A stretch of 64,000 bases of DNA from Punica granatum (Eukaryota > Streptophyta > Magnoliopsida > Myrtales > Lythraceae), in assembly GCF_007655135.1 (NCBI RefSeq), contig NC_045134.1:15086982-15150981 (forward strand). The letters run 5' to 3'. The stretch's first letter is position 1, and each line of letters starts with the position of its first letter. Below are positions 11,193 to 32,700 of this stretch, piece by piece. The position numbers were made by a program, and so were the translations under genes. The notes below the pieces were generated by a model. The model was given only the letters and a program-made list of their open reading frames with translations, made no database searches and was not told where the DNA came from.

Positions 11193-12052
11193 GTGAAATA
11201 GACAGAAGCTCAAAATGTGACGATAGACAATTATCTAATTGACCTTGCGCACTGTTGTTTATGGGTGAGCATGGCTATCCATGCAGGAAGAGCATTAGGC
11301 TTTATTTTGGAGGGTCGTTGCTGATGGGAATAAGTACTGAAACAAAATTACTAAAAAGTAATTGTTGAATTTCAGAAAAAGTTAAAAACAATTTAGAGAT
11401 ATTAATTTGAAATTGTCAAAAGTAAAACAAAGGATTGATTGATGCTTCAAATACAGAATTAATAGAAAATGATTTCATAAACGCTTATTAATCTATTAAA
11501 GGAAATCATGTTTACAATAGTCAAAGTTTGTATAATTCTCACCAGACTGATTTTGCTTAAATATCAATAAGAAAGTGTTTATGGAACTCTCACTACATTT
11601 CTAGACGAACTCTCAGTTTAATTAAAGCTTGAGCCGATTCCCGACCCACGGACCCCTGACGGGGAAGCAAAGTCATTATTACGTTGTATATTCAATTTGC
11701 ACCTAGTTTTTTTGCTACCCGCACACGAATCAAATGGTGGTAGTTAGCATGTCCATGCACTGCGTACAGCGGCAATATATTGATGGACGGTGAAAATGCA
11801 ATTGACAACAAATGGTATGGATTTGAAAATGTCAATATTGGTTGAAGATTTGACTAATTTTGATTTTTGAGGAAACTGATTGCAACAAGCACGGATAAGT
11901 TAGGTAGGGATCCTCGATTCGTTGTCGTTCTATAGCCGGTTTTGTGCAAAGTTTTCACTGATCTAATCTAACATTGTAAAAGTGGGGGAGGGGGTGATGA
12001 GTGTAATGTTCCATGGGGATGAGACCTTAAGTCCATCTCCTCGCTGCATAAT

Positions 12053-12053
<1 letters not shown>

Positions 12054-12085
<32 letters not shown>
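12054..12085. repeat. (AT)n microsatellite
   Basis: AT run of about 16 units. Confidence 0.9.
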
Positions 12086-12090
<5 letters not shown>

Positions 12091-12129
12091 TTCGGTTATA
12101 AGGAAAGTTCAATAAAGAAAAACGAAAAA

Positions 12130-12215
12130 CTATATAAAGGATTACATAAATTCTCACTTTCGAGATTCGATTTTGAAACCTCTTAATTTTTTCATGTGTT
12201 GCACTTCTTCGCGTA
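12130..12215 (-). mobile_element. SINE-like fragment
   Basis: Minus-strand sequence aagaggtttcaaaatcgaat resembles a B-box region, preceded by a possible A-box zone (gaagtgcaacacatg). It is similar in style to 10795-10885. No TSD or tail was found. Confidence 0.25.
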
Positions 12216-12758
12216 GAATATTTATTTGTTTATAGACCGGTACATATCATAGGACCAAATCTTATATCATCGTAGACCCGCATATTAACTGCGACAAACG
12301 AGTATTATCTAACTTCTGGGCTTATGAAATTTGAATACCTTTTGGTGGAATGTTGTATACTTCTTAGGCTTGGCTCGAGAGTGATATATATTACTGCCTG
12401 AATATTATTAACATAAAATTATTTAAAAAAAATTGTCAATTTCAAAATAATTCAGTAGACGTGTTGGAGAGATAATGTTTCTTCTGAAATTAAAATAGAT
12501 ATTTGATTGATTTTTTTATAATTACATATTTGATTAATTAATACTTTGAAAGACAAAATAATAACCTATTATTCTGCGGAAGAAGATCACATTAGTAACA
12601 GAGAATTTAACCCAAATTATGATCGGACAATTCTCGCAAAACGCTACTTCTACTAAAAGAACAATGAAATTATGCCCATAAAATCTCCTGTCGCAGTTGC
12701 AAGCAAACTCTTAATGACGAATAAATCCACATAGGGACATAGCTTATCACACTTACTC

Positions 12759-12874
12759 TTTGCTTGGATTTCGAGGGAAAGGAATGGGAGCGAATGAAAT
12801 TTTTGAATAACTCCTATACAAATTCCCCCTTTCTCTACTTCGATCATTTCCCTCCATTTTCCTCGATTAAACAA
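12759..12874. mobile_element. MITE, family 1 (about 116 bp)
   Basis: Terminal inverted repeats: left ttgcttggatttcgagggaa, right ttccctccattttcctcgat followed by taaacaa. The whole can fold back on itself. A relative with the same arms and the same 'aactcc' centre sits in intron 7 of the ABCC5-like gene (22235-22365). Confidence 0.6.
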
Positions 12875-13217
12875 TGGATTAAGAAAGAAACCAGTGATTT
12901 AACTCCACTAATTGCAAAAATTTCAATTAGAAAACATGATCTCTAGTTTATCATCTTCATTAATATTATTATTATTTGAGGACTTCTCTAATTATGCGCT
13001 TAAAGCATAAGAAAACTGAAACACTTACCAGTAATATATGTATCAATTTGAAAATCAATAAATACTTGTCCCTAATGAACGCAGTTGCAATTTAAAAAAT
13101 ATATCTTATTCATCATTAAATATTATCCTATTCTAGCTCTAAAGGCATAATTAGAAAATCTCATTTTATAATTCGAGCACGGCACTGTATAACATGTTTT
13201 GGATTTGGAACATTTAT
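12875..13217. other. AT-rich spacer, nothing recognised
   Basis: No supported feature. Confidence 0.6.
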
Positions 13218-13445
13218 GGTACGTTTGGATTCAGAGTTAAATTAATTTTGATTTTAATTATGAAAAAAGATAAATAAATTGGGATTATTAATTTGACTTG
13301 GGAAACGTGTATTTTGTTGTGTAGTGTGTTGAGTTAAAGTTAAAGTTAAAATTTTTGACTTGAAAAATATATATTTTTATTGTGTAGCGTGTTGAGTTAA
13401 AGTTAAAGTTAAAATCAAAATGATTTTAACTTACAAAACAAACAG
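13218..13445. mobile_element. MITE, family 2 (about 228 bp)
   Basis: Left end GGTACGTTTGGATTCAGAGT, right end TTTTAACTTACAAAACAAAC, forming imperfect inverted repeats. The internal motif gttgagttaaagttaaagtt is present twice (about 13330 and 13392). A shorter relative is embedded in the foldback element at 26575-26700. The ends resemble Tourist-like MITEs, but superfamily and TSD are unresolved. Confidence 0.6.
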
Positions 13446-15200
13446 ATTTTTATGCTCATTAATTGTGAGACAGTATATCATTGCATAACAAAAGGCGGCT
13501 CCATCATTTTTTTTTTAATTGATGATAATGGACTGTTAGATCACATAACTTGACCCTTTCGACTATAAATATGCCACTAACTATTATAATTTGCATTGAA
13601 GATATGGTTGAATACACTTGCATACATATAATATATATATATTACTTCTAAAGCAGAAGAAGGATCCAAGTGCAATTCCAAAAGCAGGAATACAGCTGGT
13701 GCGACTTGCGAGTACACAAAAGATGGACCCAAGCTAGCATGTGGTGCTATATATTCTATTATATATGCGCCTCTCCTAAAAATTAAAGTAAATCCGACTC
13801 TTATGCGTGTCACGACTCACGACACTAAAGTTTGAGAAGTCACCATCATATTCATATCATCGAGATAATTCCATTCCGATCGAATGGCATACTGAACAAA
13901 GAATCTCCTCGTCCTCAACTCAAATTGATGAAGCCTCACGCTCGATCGATCTTAAGTTTGTTGGGCAAATACATTGTACGTGTAGAACAAATGGTTTGCC
14001 CTTCTGGGATATAATTCGGTTGTTTTAAGGTTAAGGAAAGGTAAAGCAAAGGAAGAGGGTGTGCTGATCTGAAGGCATGATGCTGCCAACAAAGCCACCC
14101 GACCAAAAGCTAACCATTATGACCTCGGGATTCATAATATGCTGATTCGATCCCCACTTTCCCACCCAACATATAGGTCTATCAAAATTCCTTTCTAGAC
14201 TCAAGCCTCCAAAATTTTGACCAAAAAAGGGAAAAAAAATAAAAATAAAACAACCCTCCAATTTTGAAATGTTTATTTCATTGTAATTATACTTCTCATT
14301 CTTAATGTTAATTGTTATATGAAAATGCTAATAAGGAATCTTATTTTCCTCGTGCCTACAAATTCCACAAAAACTAAACACATGGTTCCACAAGGTAACA
14401 GGTACGTTCGAGTATAAATGCCCAAGCATATTAAACACATGGCTCCAGCCTTTCCATGTACGCTCGAGAACATGTGTAGGTGGTGTTTCCAGTCAACAAT
14501 TAACCTGATCGAGTGATGGATTATCCATATCCTGTTCCTCAGAGTCTGTGTCGGCCATCAAGTTGGTTTCAGAAGAATTTCTAGTGACACGATGGTCTTT
14601 ATGTATTTTCTTTTTTCTTTAGAAGTGTGAAATAATGTTACGACTACGAAAAACTGTCGTGACATTAATATGGTCAGATACTTGAAAGTAAAACAAAAAA
14701 TATCCTCTTTCAATATTATTTTATGGAAAAAGAGAAAAACTTGTGATTTCGAATAAGTTCATGTGCGAGTATATAGATATCTAGCGTTTTCAGTTGACAG
14801 CCTTGTGAATTATGCATGATAAAGTATAATGATTAATTAACCAAAATTCGATATCTGGTGCATTAACCTATAGTTCCAGTCGACAAAGCGACTCATCTGT
14901 ATTTCTATTAATATCTTTCATCTTGGATAATGTAGTAGATTTGTCGACAGAAAATCTTAAGACCTCATCCAAAATCTCTGTAATGGGAGAGATGGAGGAT
15001 CGATCGATATTTTCGACATGATCTGCATATATAGGTGCGTGGAACAAAGATATTCCTGTGCGCCAATGCCTTGTTCCGATGCTCGTTCCATCCAGGAATC
15101 GTCATCCTCCCTCGCATCTGGGCACAGCAATATTCCTCTTACCGGTAACCGGGAAAAAAAAATATTCCTCTTTCCATCTGGAACATAATATCTTGATTTT
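13446..15200. other. Upstream intergenic region of the ABCC5-like gene
   Basis: AT-rich. A direct repeat of 'aaacacatgg.tcca' occurs near 14377 and 14434. No reading frame with a recognisable domain was seen. Distal promoter elements may lie here, but none can be named. Confidence 0.5.
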
Positions 15201-15208
15201 ACGGACAG

Positions 15209-15215
15209 TATAAAT
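15209..15215 (+). promoter_or_regulatory. Candidate TATA box, ABCC5-like gene
   Basis: TATAAAT in the context acagtataaattgatcc, about 670 bp before the start codon. A second candidate, atataaagg at about 15617-15625, lies 30-40 bp before a CT-rich tract and would give a leader of only about 220 nt. The sequence alone does not decide between them. Confidence 0.35.
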
Positions 15216-15653
15216 TGATCCATCCATGGCTTCCTTCCCCCATTAAATTAACTGGAAAAAATAATAGTAATAAAAGACAAAAAAAAAAAAGAGAGAGAAA
15301 AGCAAGAGTCTCTTCAGTGTGTGAGACATTCGATTGTGTTAATAATAAAATTTGGAGGTTTCTGTCCCACGCTTTGCTTCGGCGATCGATCACATTCACC
15401 GTGTCCTTCCTGGTCCTCCGGCCTCCACCTCCTGCTGCTTCCTCTCCCTCCTCCTCCTCCCTGCTCTGCTGCAGCTGCAAACAAATTTCCAGGCGACGCC
15501 CAGATCAGCTTCTTGGACTCTCTCACACGGGTCCCCTCAAAATCCCATCTTCCCTTCCCCTCGTCGGCGTCTCCATCGTCTCTGAGCAGTAGGAGACGAA
15601 ACAAGAGAAGAAAACAATATAAAGGGGAGAGAGAGTCCAAACCAAAACTAAAT

Positions 15654-15680
15654 CCTCTCTCTCTCTCTCTCTCTCTCTCT
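15654..15680. repeat. (CT)n tract in the 5' leader
   Basis: Pure CT run about 200 bp before the start codon. CT-rich tracts are frequent in plant 5' UTRs and near transcription starts. Confidence 0.85.
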
Positions 15681-15731
15681 GTCTTGTTCGCGTTTCGTGT
15701 CGATAGAAATCTGCTCTGCGGGCTTGTTCTC

Positions 15732-15876
15732 ATGTGCAATGTGTCTGCGGATTCAGACCCCAGGCGTGCACTTGTTGGGTCGTCTCTGAAATGCCCTTTC
15801 CGGGCCATCTCCGTCTCGCCCTTTCCTTGCATAACTCGCCACCACCGACTCACTGCATTCAATTCTCTCTTCCGTC

Positions 15877-15905
<29 letters not shown>
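15732..15905 (+). other. Upstream ORF overlapping the ABCC5-like start
   Basis: An ATG at 15732 opens 57 codons that end at TAA 15903-15905, overlapping the main start (15877) in another frame. Two further upstream ATGs lie at 15739 and 15790. If this leader is not spliced, these would lower translation of the transporter; a 5'-UTR intron could remove them. Confidence 0.4.
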
Positions 15906-24658
<8,753 letters not shown>

Positions 24659-24988
24659 TTCCTGATGGTATGTCTGAAGTTACCCGGTCCCACATTCAAG
24701 TTCAAAGCTACTGTGTACAGAGGGAATTGCCCTGCTCCAACACAAACCCGTGAATAGGGGAGGAAGAAAAGGGGCCTCCAGGGCGCCACATCGAAGTCAA
24801 AGCCTCTTCTTCGAGATAGAAGGGATCAGGAGGTTCTTTTCTTTTTCTTTGATTTCACGTGAGGGCAAGTGCTAATCGGGATCAGTGGGGGAAAGGAATA
24901 AGGCCCATGCAAGGAGGTGGGAATCACACGTCCCAACGTGGAATGGGTAAGAAATGGGCGAAAATGAATTTGTCAAAGGAAGTTGTGG

Positions 24989-24994
24989 AATAAA
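24989..24994 (+). terminator. Polyadenylation signal AATAAA
   Basis: Canonical AATAAA about 330 bp after the stop codon, followed by GT-rich sequence (ctgtgttggtgtac). It gives a 3' UTR of roughly 350 nt. Confidence 0.55.
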
Positions 24995-25020
24995 ACTGTG
25001 TTGGTGTACATTGATGCATA

Positions 25021-25824
25021 TTGTTCAATTCTTAGCCTAGGAAATTTTGTAGAGGTGGACTAGTCAAATTATTGTCAATTCCTCTCTGCTTCTAGTGCCA
25101 CGAAAATCATATCCAAGTCGAATTCTTGTCTCCATACTTATCGTCACATCTTCATTCTGGTCAGACAATAATTGAACTTCTTGAGTTTGCCCAAATGAGA
25201 TGTTGGCTGTCGAGGTTTAGTTCCAAGATGTTCCGTGAAAAGGTCGTTGTCTCAGAGTTGAAAGTAATTTTAACGAGAATGATTGCGAATGTAAAACTGC
25301 TGTGGATGCAAATTTGAGGACTTCTGTTATTTCTGTTTGGCCAATTCACAAAGGTAACCACATTAGCAATTTATTAGCCATTCCGATGGCCGATTCAAAA
25401 GCCGAGCACATTAGTAATTTAAGTTACTGCAGATCGGGGAGATGAGATGCCAACTCGCTGTGCACCCCGAACTTGATATGATATTGGCAGGAAATCTGTC
25501 AAGTCTGCGATCCCTTCAAGTAAAATAAGGGGGCAGCGTCATGTGAAATGCAGGATCAGATTCATAACATCGGAAACCTAATAAAACATGAGCCCTGGAA
25601 ATTGGGATATACTTTGGCTGGTGAATGTAGTGTCCCAAAATTTATGATTTGAAGAAATAAATGTCAATCTAATTTAGTACAAGCATGGAACTTAAGGTCA
25701 TTCGTTCCAGGGCTGGACTAACAAGATGGTTCACAAAGTCCTTGCTTCGTTAGGAGAAGCCCTGATCGATTTGACAGGAGCACCAAGCAAGACGGCACGC
25801 CGCAATGAGTAATAAATAAAAGAG
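25021..25824. other. Downstream intergenic spacer
   Basis: No gene recognised. At about 25629 the motif tagtgtcccaaaattt resembles the start of some plant LTRs, but no matching end was found. Confidence 0.5.
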
Positions 25825-27021
25825 TAAATTGACAAATTGGCCCTCCAGAGATGTATGTTACATCAAATCCGACCTCAAAATTTTTTTTACATCAAATTGA
25901 ATATCGAGAGATTAAGTATACATTAAATCCGACCTAAAGAAATTTTTTACATCAAAATGAACCTTGAGAGATTAAGTGTACATCAAATTGAATTTTAAAA
26001 TATTAAATGTACATCAAATCCGACCTCAAGAAATTATTTACATCAAATTGAACCTCGAGAGATTAAGTGTACATCAAATTGAACCTTGAGAGATTAATTG
26101 TTTGATTATTTTCTTCCATTTTTCTTATTATTCTTCATTTCTGTCTAGCTTAAAAAAGTACTTCCTACAGTTTCCTCACTTTTCAGTCAGAGGCGAGAAA
26201 AACTTCCTCCTCTCGGCGCATCCTCCTCAATCGCTGATGCTCTCGGCGTAGACTCGCCAATTGTTATCGCCGTAATCTCTCTGAGAGCACCGGTGATTGA
26301 GGAGGACGCACCGAGAGGAGAAAGTTTTTTCCGCCTCTGACTGAAAAGTAAGGAAACTGTAGGAAATACTTTTTTTAAATTAGACAGAAATGGAGAATAA
26401 TAAAAAAATGAAATAAAACAATCAACAATGCCACATCATCTGTTGAATGTCAGATCAGATTTTTCCATCCATTTTTGGACGACATTCTGACGGAAGGTCG
26501 AATTTGAGGTACACTTAATCTCTCAAGGTTCAATTTGATGTAAAAAAAATTTTTGAGGCCGGATTTGATATATAGCTCCGTTTGGTTTCGCAGTTAAAAT
26601 CACAAAAATTTTAACTTTAACTTTAACTCAACACACTACACAATCATTTGTCTTTTTCTACAATTAAAATCAAAGTTACTTTAACTCTGAAACCAAACGT
26701 ATCATTAATCTCTCAAGGTTCAATTTAATGTAAAATATTTCTTGATGTCGGATTTGATGTACATTTAATATCTCAATGTTCAATTTGATGTGTACTTAAT
26801 CTTTCAAGGTTTAATCTAATGTAAAAATTTTCTTGAGGTCGGATTTGATATACACTTAATCTCTCAAGGTTCAATTTGATGTATAAAATTTATTGAGGTC
26901 AGATTTGATATACGCTTAATCTCTCATGATTCAATTTGATGTAAAAAATTTCTTAAAATTAGATTTGATATAACACATATATATATATATATATATATGT
27001 GGAGGACCAATTTATAAATTT
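25825..27021. mobile_element. Large foldback (hairpin) element, about 1.2 kb
   Basis: The outer ends taaattgacaaattggccct (left) and aggaccaatttataaattta (right) are inverted repeats. Both arms are built from alternating short subunits: 'acatcaaatccgacctcaa' and 'caaattgaaccttgagagat' on the left, their reverse complements on the right. A long near-perfect central stem (about 26144-26248 with 26278-26391) encloses a loop of about 30 nt. No transposase. An (AT)n run (26977-27000) and a MITE (26575-26700) lie in the right arm. The TSD is not resolved. Confidence 0.7.
26575..26700. mobile_element. MITE, family 2, nested in the foldback element
   Basis: Left gctccgtttggtttcgcagt, right actctgaaaccaaacg, inverted. 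The interior has ttaactttaactttaactca, the reverse of the repeated motif in the 13218-13445 copy. It interrupts a foldback subunit, so it inserted later. Confidence 0.65.
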
Positions 27022-27413
27022 AATACTTTTCAAGCAGGATTCGTTTTGACTTTTATTTTGGACTAAGGATGCTTTTTCTTTAAAAATTCTTTTATTGTAT
27101 GTACTTATGTTGTGCTCAATGACAATGCTGAGTAGTTGCAATATAAGTTCTAGTTTGACAAGATTTCATTTTTTTGACATCACATTGCTACCGAGTAGTC
27201 ACGTAATTCTCTAAGGACCTGACCGATTATTTTCTACCCTCAACAAAGAATCCCGATACACCTTCGCTTTTTGACAATGAGTGGCCCTTTTCTTCCTACA
27301 ACGTTAGCATTTTTTCAGTCATATATTATAAACCACAATCCTCGCTTTCTACATCAACGACACAATGACATTTGCTATTTATAAGGCTCACTTCTTTTAT
27401 CATATTGAGGATT
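27022..27413. other. Left flank of the 35-kb insertion
   Basis: AT-rich. It contains two diverged copies of a 50-bp motif (near 27246 and 27364) that reappears on the other side of the insertion at 62451 and 62546, showing that the two flanks were contiguous. Confidence 0.45.
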
Positions 27414-29768
27414 ATGACTGTCAGCACTCCATTTTGGCCCACCAGTTCCAACAAGGATCACCCGATCAAAACTCAGGTCGCTATTCATGGTCGGGCCGAC
27501 GGACGTAGACGTGGGGACCCGGAGACATGAACTAGAGGGAAGGGACAGAAGCCATCAAGGGGTGCAAGAGGGGCGATCAGAGGAAGCAAACAAACAATGA
27601 GCCCTAAAACAGCGGAAGCCGACACTGTGGCACTGTTCATCGTCGGATCACTGGAGCGTCAGAAGGTACCCAATATGGGACTTTAAAAATCCCTCTTGGT
27701 ACCAAAATGACTAATGGCACCTCCGAGCACATTTAAGAAGTCTCCTGCTTAAGCCGGGGCACTCCCTAACATTTGCAAACGCCTTTCCTAACGGGACCCC
27801 CGGGAGGCCCGATCCACAAACAGATAAAAGGCACCCGAAAATAGGCCTGCACACACCCGAGGATCACCAGGACCATGAAACAGGAATCAGACTATGTTTC
27901 GGAGGCCATCTTGGTCTCTCGAGTGGATCCCAACTTAGAGAAATGGCCTTTTTTTTTTTTGCACAGAAACGTGGCCAGAGACCCTTTTAATGAACCGTCA
28001 GTGCACGAGATCCGCGCCAACCAATCCCGAGGACCTCAAGGCCTAGGGAAATGAACCCTGATCGCATTGCACAATCTATTTAGGTTTCCCGAGTACCATT
28101 CCGGCAACAAAAAGGCCCATTTCACGCGGAATCTTGCGTTCGGTGTTTAAACGGAGAAATGTTGACGTCCGAGCTTCGTACCACCCATTCCTCACAACCC
28201 CAAGTGTCAACACCCCATTTTGGTCCATCCAGCAAATGAAGCTCATTGACAGCATACAAGCTATGACTTGAGCAGAGTACAGAAAAACGGTTTAATAGAG
28301 CGAAAAATCACTATTCATTCTCAAGTCGACGAAATCGGGCAAATGATACATACACCTGACAGAAGGACTCTAGGGGTCACCAAAAGGCAATAGAGCGACC
28401 AGAGAGCTCAACAATGTCCAAAACCGGCATTTTCAGTATATCACACGAACAGTACTATTTTCCGATAGTTCGCTCGAACGTCGGAAGATAGCCAATATTG
28501 GACTTCAAAAATCCACTTCAATGCCAAACAGATGAAAAGTGTCCCCAAAGGCATTTTGCAAATCATCTGCTTTATACAGAACAACTTTATGTATACAGAC
28601 AACTTTTCAGTGGAAGTCCAAAAATGCCGGTTTCCTGGAGAAAAGTTAATTCCAAATGTCATATTCGGCCATGCTCCACCAGCACACATAGCATGAACAA
28701 TGCTTCAGATTGTCTCTTGGAAGTCACACAGACACTTCAAATGACTTTCAAGCGGCAAAACAAGCATACCCCTCTTCGGAAGAGCATAGCTGGAGACTGG
28801 TCTGATGAAATTACGGCAAACGAAGTTCATATCGCATTGCCCTGAAAACTCTAGCGGACATTCACAATTGGGCAAAACAGACAGCAAAACCCTTTTCAGT
28901 TTCCCGAGTAACCTCCGAAAAGCGGAGGTAGCCATTTTCAGTGGAAATGCATATCCGGAGGTCCTTTTTACGGAAACTTGACGCCGGGTGTCTACCCTAC
29001 ACCATGCTAGCCTTCTCAAGGCTCAACGTGGAATTGTCGGAATAAATCACACGACTCATCTAGACCTCCCGAGCAGTGCTTTAGAATTCTCAAATACACT
29101 TTTCAAGTCCTTGGAGGTCTGATCTCGACAAACAGAGATTACAATAATCTCCGGAGTGCCCAAGCAACTCAGAAATCATTCTGAGAAATCCAGTTTCGGC
29201 CTCCTAGGACGTCTCCGGCCCCACGTTAGCATTACCGGCTTAAGGGACAATTGTTGACGTTGTCTGACAATTTATGTCAAAATGACCAACATGAGATGCA
29301 GACACAAGATATGCTGTCAGAAGCAGACAACTTCGCTCTAGTCACCTGCAATGAGCAAAACCGGCTTCTGAGCCTCGTACGCTTCCCGTACATTTCTCCA
29401 TGAAAAATGCCAATCTCGGGCTCATTAAACCCGTTTTCTCGCGCATGTCGATAATTCAACGTTCAATTCGAACCACGAACTTCGAATGCGCGACCAATTA
29501 AGACCCGAACTTTGTCCTGAACTTTCCTCAAAACACGTGGGACCCACGGCATGCCCTAGGGCAGCCGTAATTCCCATTGCCGCCCTCTCCATTGCCTCTT
29601 GTCTTCTCTTGCACACTTGCACCAAAATATCTTCAAGTCTTCCAAGATCACACTCCAACTTCACTTCCATGCCATTAATGCTTCTTGGCTCATCTTCATG
29701 AAGAAATGCATGGAGGAGATTCATCCTTATCTTGCTTAGCAAATTTGGATCCCCATAAGCATGCCCTT

Positions 29769-32700
29769 TGTGCGCACCCGAATTTAATCTCGTCGGGGCA
29801 CGCATGCGCGCGCCTAAGCAAACGCGGCTTGGGAGTGTCCACCTTCCCGGGGACGCACGAAGGACACACGTGAGAAGGAGTCGCCACTTGCCATTTTACG
29901 ACCCAAAGGTCGAGGGCCGGCAAGTTACTCGGGTCTAGGGGTACGGGGTACACCTAAATGCTAAGGCAATGGTCATACGGAACCGAAAATTCCGAATTCG
30001 TGGGTTCTATTACGTGCGGGCCTATATCCCGTACGCCCTTTCGGTACTCTAGCTTGCTAGGCTTGCCATTTTTGCTTATTTACCGCGTGATTTAGGGTCG
30101 CACTTGACTCGCCCGTTTTGACACCGTAAAACCGATGAATCGATTGAGTTGGACCAAGAATCCGAAGGATGAGTAGGCTTGTGAGTCAAGGAATCGGTTC
30201 GCTATCTTAGCGTTACAGTTCTTCGGACCGTGATTATTCGAGCTTACTCATCCCTTGGTGACGATAGACCGACTTAACCGACTAGACACTCGGACCTCTT
30301 GCTCACCGACTGGGATCCTTACAAGTACATGAATAAACATACAAATAAGATCCTCACAATGTACACTCGAATGATTACGGAATACAACTGAATGAAATAA
30401 ATGGATCCCAATCGGTTTGCATTGGGCCAATATTCGGCTCCGGCTCACCGTGTATTTTGAATAACCGATAAGTAAATTACTCGGGCTCAAGGAGCCGGGG
30501 GTCGGGTCCGATCGATCCAACGGTTCTCGGAGAACCGGTCGGTTCTCACTGTATCCGATGGGCCGATCGAGGTCCCGGGTGATATTTAGATCCATTTCAC
30601 ACGCCCAATCCAAATTGCCTTCCACATAGGCCGTGTTCGGAGTGTAACGGTGAACCGAGGCTAGATCCCATTCCGCACTCGGGTTGCACGCGCTCGGTGA
30701 ATTAGGAGGCGTTGGACCTCGTGTTCGGTGGTTTGGGGGCGTTGGACCCCGTGTAACACGTAACCTATGGGCTCGGGCCCGAATCGCTACGAATCAGCAA
30801 AAGCAAGAATAAAACAAAAGAAACTGATAAAACTGATGAAATACAGACAACAACTGATAAGTAACGATGAATACAGACAAATTGTGTATTAGGCCGAATG
30901 TACGTGATTTAATCAGTTATTAACCGGGGTTGGTTAGCAAACAATGTATCTAGCCTAGACAAACATAAATGGTGGATTAGAATGGGATCCTAGGCCAATT
31001 ACGTACGTGTGTTTGTTTTAAGACTCTTATTCAGTTAAGTGTCACTGCGATTTCACCGAATTAGCCAAACTCGTGTTTTGACTCTAGATTGGAATCTATC
31101 ATTCCGCCTACCCATTATCTAGGGTTTGATTAGGTCAGGTATATGATTAGTCCGGTTCCTTGTTTTTGTAATTGAAATAACATGCTCCCCACCGAATCTA
31201 CGATAAGAAGATAGAAACACCGAAAGTGGACGGAATGGGCCGTGCGAATGAGACTTGTACCCGAACGGGTAGCCCTTTTTCGTCCATAGATCGAGGCGTT
31301 TCCGGCTCCCTAACGCCTAGGGTATCGGTGAATCACGGATGACGACTATGCCCTTGGGTAATGAAATTGCAATGTTCATGTATAAATTGGAGATCACACC
31401 ACACGAAGGAGTCTAAGAAGAACTCTCGTGCCCCAACTCGGGCCGCTTCAAATCGGGCCCGGACTCGAGTCATGGCACGTGAATACTCCCTAGACATCGA
31501 CTCTATTCGTGTCACACGACTCAGTGTTTTGAAATTGTGAATTTTTACTAGAAAAGGGCATTTCCACCATTCCATGAACCATCGATGCGCTTACGAATTA
31601 ATATTCAATTTGTCCAATTATTTAATCCAAGTGGTTTAATTAACCGAATGATTCGTCCCGTTTTCCCGTTTATGAAATTATTCGATTATGGCGACCCTAT
31701 ACCGTGGGTATTATAGATTTAATGGATAGTGATCCAAGCCGGCGCATCCGTCGCGTGATCCTCACATAGCCAACGATAAAATAAAAATAAATAAAAAAAA
31801 AACACCAATGCACTCAATTCCAAGAAATGATCTCGAAACGGCTAAGGAGGTCACCCTAGACTCGGGAAGGGTCCGGAAGCATTCGGCCGATCCCCAAAGA
31901 GATGAGCCGAGTGGTCTCCCCGACCCGACTTGAGTTACGGGTAATCTCCTATGCCGATTCTAATTATTTCTTACATGCATAATACATCAAATATGGTAAC
32001 ATTTCAAATTTCAACCGAATCAAAATAGCTACGATCATAAATGCGCGAGCGAACATGTCAACGTGCACGAACAAGGCATTCATTGGAGCAACCAAAGATG
32101 GCATCGACTCATGTGATAACAAAATGAATAAAACGCGGGAATCGACCCATTTCGAGGCGGGAGAAAGGTTCCCCGGACCCATACGGCCCAAGGAAGCTCT
32201 CGGCCACACTATTCCAAGGAGGGTCGTGAGCTTCCATGGCTCGTGTGAGTCGGGAAAGATTTCTCTGACCCCGATTCGGGCCTCTTCCCTTTATACCATC
32301 ATATTTCACATGATTAACGGTAAAAAAAATATAGGAATCGGCCCCTTTCCGGAGAGGGGAGGCCACCCTAGCCTCGGGTGGGCCAAGGAGACTCACGGGT
32401 CTCTCCCTAGAGACTTGGCCGTGAGCTCCATGGCCTAATCCGTGGCCAAGGGAGCCTCTCCCGCCCGGATCTAGGTCGACTCCCGTCATGGCACGTGGGT
32501 TCGAACGTCATACATACATAGCACGGGCATAAAAGCGAGTATAACGCACGTACGTTGCATGGGCATGCATGGGAATCACGGATCTAAAGGAAAAATGTCA
32601 ACTTTCATGTATTCCGGTTCTCTAAGTTACGTTATCATTTTATACAAGTAAACATCGAAGATCTTAGCTCATCTAAGTCGTAAAGGATGTTACCTAGCCC

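Noticed and set aside
13640..13790. Short cysteine-containing frame (KCNSKSRNTAGATCEYTKDG)
   Set aside because: No start, no signal peptide and no family match I can name; likely chance.
14040..14160. Possible microRNA precursor (ggcatgatgctgcc)
   Set aside because: No match to a known plant miRNA I can recall and no convincing miRNA/miRNA* pairing in a stem.
15314..15862. 182-codon minus-strand and 194-codon plus-strand frames upstream of ABCC5
   Set aside because: They overlap the CT-rich leader, have low-complexity composition and no known domain. The leader function explains the region.
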